Below are positions 1 through 5,082 of a stretch of 6,437 nt of DNA, piece by piece; position 1 is the first letter of the stretch, and every line of letters begins with the position of its first letter. A model generated the notes under the pieces. The model was not told the DNA's origin, did no database searches, and saw only the letters and a program-made list of their open reading frames with translations. The stretch is from NCBI GenBank assembly GCA_026713405.1, contig JAPOON010000917.1, positions 1-6,437 on the forward strand, given 5' to 3'. A program made the position numbers and the translations under genes. The DNA comes from Gammaproteobacteria bacterium. Its GTDB lineage: Bacteria > Pseudomonadota > Gammaproteobacteria > Pseudomonadales > Azotimanducaceae_A.

Positions 1-90
1 AAAATTCGCTATCGCCGCGCCCTTGGCCGATCGATTGAGGAGAATATCGAGCCATATTTGACGAAATCGAGCGGTCAAGGGCGTGGATGA
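1..90 (+). CDS. Possible C-terminal end of an unidentified plus-strand gene (partial)
   Basis: Frame 1 of the plus strand is open from the first base of the window to a TGA at 88-90, giving 29 residues that begin KIRYRRALGRSIEEN and end in a basic, glycine-rich tail. The other two plus frames stop early, by about position 60. The composition (Arg/Lys with Glu, no odd codons) is compatible with the tail of a soluble or DNA-binding protein, but it is too short to assign a family. If real, it converges on the minus-strand amidohydrolase with only 24 bases between the stop codons. I see no terminator hairpin with a T-run in that gap. A 29-codon open frame at a window edge can easily arise by chance. 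Confidence 0.25.
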   Translation, partial: KIRYRRALGRSIEENIEPYLTKSSGQGRG

Positions 91-114
91 GAGCGGATTT
101 GCAGCCGTGAATTC

Positions 115-1482
115 CTACGGCGCAGGCTCCTGTAGCGCATTCTTGTAAATCGCGCCGTCTTTCATGATGACGTCAAAATTGGCATCCGGATCAGTCATCA
201 CGCTGATGTCTGCCAGCGGGTCACCGTCAACCAGCAGGATATCGGCGTAAGCACCAGGCCTGATTACCCCGGTTTCACCCAGCGGGTAAGGATTGTTCTG
301 GCCGGTTTCCTGAATCAGTCTGCCCGCATTGCCGGTTGCAGCCTTGAGTGCCTCTGCGTTGCTCATGTACCGGGCCAGGTAGGTGAATTCGCTGTTCGCC
401 TTGTCATCGAAAGCCGTGGCCTGCGCCGGCGGAGCCACTATGTCGGTGCCGTAAACCATTGTTACTCCCGCTTTGACCGCCGCTTTCATCGCGCTGGGGT
501 AGGTGTCGTAAACGAGTCTCAGTTTTCTCATGCTGGCGGGCGTGAGCAGCGTCTCCAGAACTTCCCATGGGGTCGCATAAACCGCTGCCAGCGTCGGGCC
601 GAAATACACACCCTTGTCCGCCATTGTTTTTGCGGTACTCTCGGTGATGAACGGCCCATGCAGTATGTACCTGACGCCGTTTTCTACCGCTTCCTGCACG
701 GCCTCGTCCGTAAACGCATGCGCGGCCACAAAAGTGTCCCACGCTGCGGCGGCTTCGACCGCAGCGCGAGTTTCCTCCGGAGAGGATTGCTTGGAGTGCA
801 CAGGGTCAAACTGGCTTGAAATGCCGCCCCCCGCCATGATCTTCACCTGAGACGCCCCGCGTCGCAGGTTTTGCCGAACGCAACGACGGATTTCGGTTGC
901 GCCGTCCGCAATGCAGGAAAAGTGGCTGTCCCAGGGGTGTGTCCGATTCCCCGGTAAATTGGGGTGCAATTCGGTCCCTGTTCTGAAGTCACCGTGCCCC
1001 GAAGTCTGGCTGATCAATGCCTCGGATGGATAGATCCGCGGGCCCTTGAAGATCCCTTCATCAACCAGCCGTTGCGCAAATTTCGCCGGGCCGCCGGCAT
1101 CCATTATTGTGGTGAAGCCGTTCATCAGCATGCCTTCCAAACGCGCTGCCGCAACAGCACCGTGATATGGCAGGCTCAGGCTGTTTCTGGATTCGGCGAC
1201 CTGTCTGAAAATGGCTAGGTGAGTGTGCATGTCATGCAAACCGGGCATCAGCGTGCGACCGCCGCCGTCAATCACCTGCGCATTGTCTGCACTGAGTTCC
1301 CGGCCTGTGGCCTTGATCAGGTTGCCTTCGACAAGAACCTCGACTCCTTCAGCCAGCTTGTTGGAATTGCCGTCGAAAACATTGACGTTGGTGAACAGGA
1401 CCTGGTTCGGACTGTTTTCTGCCGGTAGGGGTAGCGGCAATGCCAGGATAAGCGCCAAAGCGGCGCCAGACAGAAGTTTCAT
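115..1482 (-). CDS. Secreted metal-dependent amidohydrolase, Xaa-Pro/Xaa-Arg dipeptidase-like (COG1228 group)
   Basis: This 455-residue protein belongs to the amidohydrolase superfamily subgroup that includes imidazolonepropionase and the binuclear prolidase-like carboxypeptidases. Residues 1-21 form a signal peptide (MK, a Leu/Ala-rich core, cleavage after LPA), so it should act in the periplasm. The small N-terminal beta domain (LFTNV, VLVEGNLI) leads to IDGGGRTLMPGL and the metal motif H86-T-H88. The remaining ligands are K214 in VKIMAGGG (probably carboxylated), H255, H275 and D347 in YGTD. SGHGDFR at 161-167 is a subgroup motif, and the C-terminus rebuilds the beta domain (GAYADILLVDGDP). 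The start at 1482 is chosen because GGAGA lies 8 bases upstream and the signal peptide begins there. ATG at 1497 and TTG at 1521 are in-frame alternatives. It is the last gene of the minus-strand cluster, 183 bases after the transporter, and is a paralogue of the gene at 2899-4287. The likely reaction is hydrolysis of a dipeptide or N-acyl amino acid; the substrate cannot be read from the sequence. Confidence 0.9.
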   Translation of the reverse strand: MKLLSGAALALILALPLPLPAENSPNQVLFTNVNVFDGNSNKLAEGVEVLVEGNLIKATGRELSADNAQVIDGGGRTLMPGLHDMHTHLAIFRQVAESRNSLSLPYHGAVAAARLEGMLMNGFTTIMDAGGPAKFAQRLVDEGIFKGPRIYPSEALISQTSGHGDFRTGTELHPNLPGNRTHPWDSHFSCIADGATEIRRCVRQNLRRGASQVKIMAGGGISSQFDPVHSKQSSPEETRAAVEAAAAWDTFVAAHAFTDEAVQEAVENGVRYILHGPFITESTAKTMADKGVYFGPTLAAVYATPWEVLETLLTPASMRKLRLVYDTYPSAMKAAVKAGVTMVYGTDIVAPPAQATAFDDKANSEFTYLARYMSNAEALKAATGNAGRLIQETGQNNPYPLGETGVIRPGAYADILLVDGDPLADISVMTDPDANFDVIMKDGAIYKNALQEPAP

Positions 1483-1490
1483 GCTGAATG

Positions 1491-1495
1491 TCTCC
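1491..1495 (-). promoter_or_regulatory. Ribosome binding site that decides the amidohydrolase start
   Basis: On the minus strand GGAGA lies 8 bases before the ATG at 1482, a normal Shine-Dalgarno distance. The upstream ATG at 1497 overlaps this site. It has only a weaker AAGG 8 bases before it, and the TTG at 1521 has no comparable purine run. This favours the shorter protein with a compact signal peptide. Confidence 0.5.
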
Positions 1496-1626
1496 ATTGC
1501 CCTTGCCTTGGAAGTTAGCAATTGTTCTGGATTACCCGTCTCCGACGGTCATGTTCGACACTTGGGACTACAAATCGCAAAGAGCCGATACACCGAGTAC
1601 CGCGAGCGTTGCACCATCCAGGGCTT

Positions 1627-1660
1627 GAATCGACACCGACGAGTCCTGCACCGTCGATTC
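1627..1660. repeat. Perfect 8-bp inverted repeat with 18-base loop between transporter and amidohydrolase
   Basis: GAATCGAC at 1627-1634 is the exact reverse complement of GTCGATTC at 1653-1660. On the minus strand it begins 5 bases after the transporter stop codon, inside the 183-base gap before the next gene. It could form an RNA hairpin or act as an operator-like palindrome. No T-run follows on either side, so it is not a classical Rho-independent terminator. A stable 3' hairpin that separates expression of the two genes is one possibility; chance is another. Confidence 0.4.
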
Positions 1661-1665
1661 ACCCT

Positions 1666-2760
1666 TCAGCGCCCCCGGTGCCGGTATATCAGGTAAACGC
1701 CGTAGGTCAGCAGCGGAATCACGAACACGATTATGAAACTCGCGAACATGAGCGAATAGCCCCGCAAGATGAGAGCGACTATGCCCATGGTGCCCAGCGC
1801 CAGGCTCGACAGGACGACTACCGTCGCCACCCCGGCATGGCCGAGCCTCGACATGGTCCTGCCCCGATGGCGTACGTGCCAACCGTCAACGCGCTGAATC
1901 AGCCCCTGCATCAAGGCAACCCCGGTTTGCGCCACCAGCACGAACATGACCAACACGTAGATGTTCAGCAGCAACGGTGTGCTTACATTCTGGAACATCC
2001 AGTACGCGGGAATCCGCTCGTCGACTATCTCCGGGTAATGCAGCATGAATGTCGCGTGGAAGATCGCGGCAGGGATGACGCAGATGAGCGCGGCCACGAT
2101 CGCCGCGGTGAACGCCTCGGCCCTTGAGCGCAGCCCCATCGCGCAGTACAGAAGGATCGGCAGGTATCCTGCGTTTACTATCGCGTACTGCAGGCCGGTC
2201 ATGACGCCGCCGGGCTTGTGATCGATTGTCGCAAACTTCCCGGCAATCTGATCCATGTAGCCGCTGAACAACTGCACCACCAACACGGCAAGCACCGCGA
2301 ACAGCGCGGCGATAGACAGCATCATCGACTGCTCGACAACCTTCCGGCCGTAGTAGTTCAGCACGACGACCAGAACGAATATCAGCAACGAGCCTAACCA
2401 GACAGCGGTGCCGAAGTGATTCTCGAGCACGGTGCCGCCCACGGTGACCGTGATCGACATCGCGAGCAGCAAGCCGATCACGATCACAATCTCGTACAGG
2501 AACCACCCCGGCCCGAGCAAGACCTTGAAAAAGCCTACGTAGTCATAGGATTTGAAGAGGCGTGCAATCTCGAAGCTCAGCCCGAGCAACACCATGTAGG
2601 TAACGGACAGAGTCGACAGCGCGACCAGTCCGCCAGTGGGCCCGTTGCTACTGACGAATTCCACAACTTCGCGTCCCGAGCCATAAGATGCGCCAAAGAT
2701 GGCGGAAAGGAAGACCGCCGTCGGAATGACCAGTACGCGAAACAGGTAGGTATCGAGCAT
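1666..2760 (-). CDS. YkvI-like inner-membrane transporter (LeuT/APC-type fold)
   Basis: This is a 364-residue, very hydrophobic protein with about ten predicted membrane helices (roughly residues 8-28, 42-64, 88-108, 118-136, 145-165, 190-210, 215-240, 262-284, 307-330, 336-358). The length and helix count fit the YkvI family of uncharacterised membrane proteins. The first helix carries the family's glycine-rich break with a Ser-Gly-Arg/Gln-Glu pattern, here GASYGSGRE at 23-31. In LeuT-fold transporters this kind of unwound segment forms part of the substrate site. Family members are presumed transporters; no substrate is established. The start is the first ATG after an in-frame TAG (2767-2769). 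AGAGG abuts this ATG, too close for a normal Shine-Dalgarno, so translation may depend on coupling to what lies upstream. The gene sits between two paralogous secreted amidohydrolases, which suggests (inference) that it moves their substrate or product, perhaps an amino acid or small amide. Ion-coupled uptake is possible but unproven. Confidence 0.82.
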   Translation of the reverse strand: MLDTYLFRVLVIPTAVFLSAIFGASYGSGREVVEFVSSNGPTGGLVALSTLSVTYMVLLGLSFEIARLFKSYDYVGFFKVLLGPGWFLYEIVIVIGLLLAMSITVTVGGTVLENHFGTAVWLGSLLIFVLVVVLNYYGRKVVEQSMMLSIAALFAVLAVLVVQLFSGYMDQIAGKFATIDHKPGGVMTGLQYAIVNAGYLPILLYCAMGLRSRAEAFTAAIVAALICVIPAAIFHATFMLHYPEIVDERIPAYWMFQNVSTPLLLNIYVLVMFVLVAQTGVALMQGLIQRVDGWHVRHRGRTMSRLGHAGVATVVVLSSLALGTMGIVALILRGYSLMFASFIIVFVIPLLTYGVYLIYRHRGR

Positions 2761-2779
2761 CCTCTACACTTCAGTTAAC

Positions 2780-2884
2780 CTACCGGTCGCCGCCGCCGCG
2801 CGTTGTCTCGGCCATCGCGGACGACGGCAGGACGGTGGCGGCCAGCATGGTGATGGCGGCCCACTGAAATTTCGTCGATCTCAC
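2780..2884 (-). CDS. Possible 34-residue signal-peptide-bearing small protein or truncated gene remnant
   Basis: A GTG-started frame of 34 codons fills the gap between the upstream amidohydrolase (its stop is 14 bases before) and the transporter (its ATG is 19 bases after the TAG). The product has the layout of a complete type I export signal: a basic N-terminus (MRSTK), a hydrophobic core (WAAITMLAATVLP) and a c-region SSAMA with an A-x-A cleavage site. Only nine residues, ETTRGGGDR, remain after cleavage. A GGGGA run lies 8 bases before the GTG, a usable ribosome binding site. It could be a small exported peptide, a leader that couples translation into the weakly initiated transporter, or the stump of a deleted secreted-enzyme gene. 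The GTG start and short length keep confidence low, but the fit to a signal peptide is better than expected for random intergenic sequence. Confidence 0.35.
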   Translation of the reverse strand: MRSTKFQWAAITMLAATVLPSSAMAETTRGGGDR

Positions 2885-2898
2885 GGCGGACTTCCCCG

Positions 2899-4287
2899 TC
2901 AGAGCCTGTTCTTGAACACGATGCCGTCTTTCATGATCAGGTGCAGATTGTTGCCGGGGTCGGTCAGGATTTCCGGGTCGTCCAGCGGATTGCCCTGCAC
3001 CAGCAGAACATCGGCGTAGGCACCTTCCTCGATGACGCCCAGCCGGCCTTCCGGATACGGATTGTTGGGCCCGGTCATGGCAGCCACTTCACCCCCCCAC
3101 AGCGTTGCGGATTTCAATACGCTCAAGTTGTCGAAGAACTCCATGTAGATGCCGAATTCGGCAAGCTGCAGTCTTTCTTCCGTGGCGAGGGTTCCGTTGC
3201 CCCAGGGCGCGACGAGGTCCGTACCGTAGACGAATTTCGCGCCGTGTTCGGCGAATGCGCGAATCGCTGCACGATAGGCATTGATGGCCGGTACCACCTT
3301 GGTATAACTCTCGGGGCTCAGCATGGCTCTCAGTTCCTCGAGGCTGCGCCCGAGAACCGTTCCGGTGTTGAACTCCACGAAGACCCCGCTCTCGACGATG
3401 CGCCCCACGGCCTGCTCTATCTCCTCCGGGGTGCTGTCCATCATCGGAACGTGCTCGAGCATGTGTACGCCGGCATCGAGCGCGTGGTGGACGCCTTCCG
3501 CGGTATGGCAATGCGCCGTCACGTAGGTTTTCGCCTGTTCGGCGACCTGCACCACGGCGGCGAGTTCCTCCGGTGTGGACTGCAGGGCATGGATCGGGTC
3601 GAACTCACTCGAGACGCCGCCGCTGACGAAGACCTTGAAGAAGTCGGCACCGTTGCGAAAGCTTTCCCGTGCCGCCCGCGCGAACTCGTGCGGCCCGTCG
3701 ACGATGTAACCCAGGTGCCGCTCGTACCAGTGCCCGGCGCCGTCGCCGAAATGGGGGTTCTCGTTGGTCAGCCCCCTGAAGTCGCCGTGCCCGCCGGTCT
3801 GGCTGATCATGGCTTCGGCGCCGTACACCCTCGGCCCGGGCGCCAGGTTGGCGTCAAAGAGCTTGCGCAGGTAGGTCGACGGGCCGCCCGTATCCCTGAC
3901 CGTGGTGAACCCCCGCATGAGCATGGCCTCGCCGCGCACCGTGGCCAGGGCGCCTACCATGAACTCGTTGACGTTCTGGCGTGCCTGTATGGCGATCGGG
4001 GTGTAGGCGGAGAAATGGACATGAGAGTCGATCAGGCCCGGCATGAGGGTGCGGCCGCCGCCATCGATCATTTTAGCGCCGGGTGCCACGAGCGCATCCG
4101 TCGAGACGGCTCTGATGAGGTTTCCTTCAACGAGAACATTGGCGTTTTCGAGCCGCTTGCCGTCCATGCCGTTGAAGACATGCACGTTGGTGAACAGCGT
4201 CCGGTCCGGGCTGTCCCCGGCGGCGCTGGTGGCGGCAAGACAGATCGCGGCCGCTATTGCGAACAGGCGCAGGATGGGTGTGGTCAT
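2899..4287 (-). CDS. Secreted metal-dependent amidohydrolase, Xaa-Pro/Xaa-Arg dipeptidase-like (paralogue of 115-1482)
   Basis: This 462-residue enzyme has the same architecture as the downstream paralogue. A signal peptide covers about residues 1-24 (LRLFAIAAAICLAAT core, cleavage near SAAG). Then come LFTNV and VLVEGNLI of the beta domain, IDGGGRTLMPGL, and H89-V-H91. GGHGDFR lies at 165-171, K218 in FFKVFVSGG is the probable carboxylated bridging lysine, and H259, H279 (in LEHV) and D357 (in YGTD) complete a binuclear metal site. GAYADVLLVQGNPLDD closes the C-terminal beta domain. Length and ligand set are typical of the COG1228 dipeptidase-like amidohydrolases, so peptidase or amidase action on a small N-acyl amino acid in the periplasm is expected; the exact substrate is unknown. 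The ATG at 4287 is the only start that keeps the full signal peptide, yet no good Shine-Dalgarno precedes it. It is the first gene of the minus-strand cluster and is transcribed away from the RidA-like gene. Confidence 0.9.
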   Translation of the reverse strand: MTTPILRLFAIAAAICLAATSAAGDSPDRTLFTNVHVFNGMDGKRLENANVLVEGNLIRAVSTDALVAPGAKMIDGGGRTLMPGLIDSHVHFSAYTPIAIQARQNVNEFMVGALATVRGEAMLMRGFTTVRDTGGPSTYLRKLFDANLAPGPRVYGAEAMISQTGGHGDFRGLTNENPHFGDGAGHWYERHLGYIVDGPHEFARAARESFRNGADFFKVFVSGGVSSEFDPIHALQSTPEELAAVVQVAEQAKTYVTAHCHTAEGVHHALDAGVHMLEHVPMMDSTPEEIEQAVGRIVESGVFVEFNTGTVLGRSLEELRAMLSPESYTKVVPAINAYRAAIRAFAEHGAKFVYGTDLVAPWGNGTLATEERLQLAEFGIYMEFFDNLSVLKSATLWGGEVAAMTGPNNPYPEGRLGVIEEGAYADVLLVQGNPLDDPEILTDPGNNLHLIMKDGIVFKNRL

Positions 4288-4323
4288 GACAGGGGTTTGC
4301 GTAACTTGTGAATCAGGGTCGGC

Positions 4324-4353
4324 ATTTTAGGGTATCGCATGACAGGCCTTGAA
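4324..4353 (-). promoter_or_regulatory. Weak candidate sigma-70 promoter for the amidohydrolase-transporter cluster
   Basis: On the minus strand TAAAAT (4324-4329) matches the -10 consensus at five of six bases. It is preceded, after an 18-base spacer, by TTCAAG (4348-4353), which matches the -35 at only three of six. A transcript starting about seven bases downstream would give a leader of roughly 30 bases before the ATG at 4287. The -35 is poor, so an activator or a different promoter is possible. Confidence 0.25.
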
Positions 4354-4545
4354 CGCGTTGGCCGTTGCCACCGTCCCGGCCGGACTGTGTTTGGCCCGTC
4401 AATGTAGCAGCTTGCCAGGAGCGTTGACCTGTCGAATCGGGCATGTGCGCTGTCAGGCCGGGGAGGAACCGGGCCGTTTCCTGTTGAAACCGGCAGGCCA
4501 GCGGCCCATTTGCTGCACGATTTAACAAACAGGAACTGAGAAACT

Positions 4546-4550
4546 GGAGG
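4546..4550 (+). promoter_or_regulatory. Strong Shine-Dalgarno GGAGG before an out-of-frame ATG at 4556
   Basis: GGAGG is followed after 5 bases by ATG at 4556, the best translation-start context in this region. As written, that ATG opens a 30-codon frame ending in TGA at 4646-4648, one base out of phase with the RidA-like protein. In contrast, the ATG at 4588 has AGGAGG only 2 bases away, which is too close. Either a short overlapping upstream frame is translated, or one G is missing from the G-run at 4573-4578 and the true gene begins here. Confidence 0.45.
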
Positions 4551-4587
4551 ATACTATGAGCTTTCGGACGCTGGGGGGAAGGAGGCG

Positions 4588-5073
4588 ATGCCAGGCTGCA
4601 TCGAGGAACGCAGCGGGGACCTCGGTTTGGTGTTGCCAGAACCGCTGAAGCTTCCACCGGGCATGAAAGTGCCCCTTGCGTGGGTCAGGGTGCTCGGCAA
4701 GCGCTTGCTCGTCTCGGGGCACGGCCCCCAGGAAGCGGACGGCTCGATCGCGCAACCCCTCGGGCAGGTGGGTGCGGAGGTGACGGTCGAGCAGGCGACC
4801 GAGGCGGCCCGCAAGGTCGCGCTCACCATGCTCGGCACGATTCAGCGCGAGATCGGCGACCTTGACCGCATCGACTGCTGGGTGAAGGTCTTCGGCATGG
4901 TGAACTCGGCCCCGGGATTCACCGGGCAAACGGCGGTGATCAACGGCTTCTCCGAACAGATCATCGAGATTTTCGGCGAGGAACGCGGCCTGGCAACGCG
5001 CTCCGCCGTCGGCATGGCCGCGCTTCCCTTCGGCATTCCGGTCGAAGTGGAGGCGGAACTGCAACTGAAATAG
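4588..5073 (+). CDS. RidA/YjgF-fold family protein (YjgF_endoribonc-type subfamily), probable imine/enamine deaminase
   Basis: The 161-residue product matches the longer RidA-like subfamily of about 150 residues rather than the 128-residue classical RidA. Visible landmarks are LGLVLPEP near the N-terminus (13-19), LVSGHGPQEADGS (41-53), the helix EAARKVALTMLG, DLDRIDCWVKVFGMVNS (91-107), and the C-terminal ATRSAVGMAALPFGIPVEVEAEL (137-158). R138 and E153 are 15 residues apart, the same spacing as R105 and E120 of E. coli RidA, where the arginine binds the substrate carboxylate and the glutamate assists catalysis. Classical RidA is a cytoplasmic trimer that hydrolyses reactive imines/enamines to 2-oxo acids; activity in this subfamily is less certain. 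The gene is followed after 9 bases by the oxidoreductase, so the two are very probably co-transcribed. The start is doubtful: restoring one G in the run at 4573-4578 would add MSFRTLGGKEA upstream with a much better ribosome binding site. Confidence 0.88.
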   Translation: MPGCIEERSGDLGLVLPEPLKLPPGMKVPLAWVRVLGKRLLVSGHGPQEADGSIAQPLGQVGAEVTVEQATEAARKVALTMLGTIQREIGDLDRIDCWVKVFGMVNSAPGFTGQTAVINGFSEQIIEIFGEERGLATRSAVGMAALPFGIPVEVEAELQLK

Positions 5074-5076
5074 GAG
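5072..5076 (+). promoter_or_regulatory. Ribosome binding site of the oxidoreductase, overlapping the upstream stop codon
   Basis: AGGAG begins inside the TAG stop of the RidA-like gene and lies 6 bases before a GTG at 5083. This overlap fixes the GTG as the start and is typical of translationally coupled operon genes. Confidence 0.65.
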
Positions 5077-5082
5077 CGCTCG

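Larger units (their letters stand above)
4288..4587. other. Divergent intergenic region between the two gene clusters
   Basis: These 300 bases lie between the start of the amidohydrolase (minus) and the annotated start of the RidA-like gene (plus), and should carry promoters in both directions. I see one weak candidate promoter toward the minus strand. There is a small hairpin-like palindrome (GTTTC at 4476-4480, GAAAC at 4486-4490, extendable past one bulge). A strong GGAGG with an ATG five bases later sits near the plus-strand gene. No convincing -35/-10 pair was found for the plus strand: TTGAAA at 4484-4489 has no matching -10 at a normal distance. No RNA gene or riboswitch fold was recognised. 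Confidence 0.5.

Noticed and set aside
1522..2127. A 201-codon plus-strand frame covering the 3' end of the transporter gene and the gap after it
   Set aside because: The product is dominated by His, Arg, Gln and Pro with no family likeness, and it lies opposite well-defined membrane helices of the transporter.
2899..4287. Possible lipoprotein signal in the upstream amidohydrolase because of a cysteine at residue 16
   Set aside because: The cysteine is preceded by AAAI, which lacks the small residue at -1 of a lipobox, and lies within the hydrophobic core. A normal type I cleavage near residue 24 fits better.
2941..4311. A 456-codon open frame on the plus strand, antisense to the upstream amidohydrolase
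   Set aside because: Its translation is rich in His, Arg and Gly without any recognisable domain, while the minus frame contains the full amidohydrolase motif set. It is a shadow frame of GC-rich coding DNA.
4471..4500. Hairpin-like palindrome GTTTC/GAAAC in the divergent region as a terminator or operator
   Set aside because: The perfect stem is only 5 bp and extends only with a bulged base. No T-run follows and no repeated half-sites are nearby.
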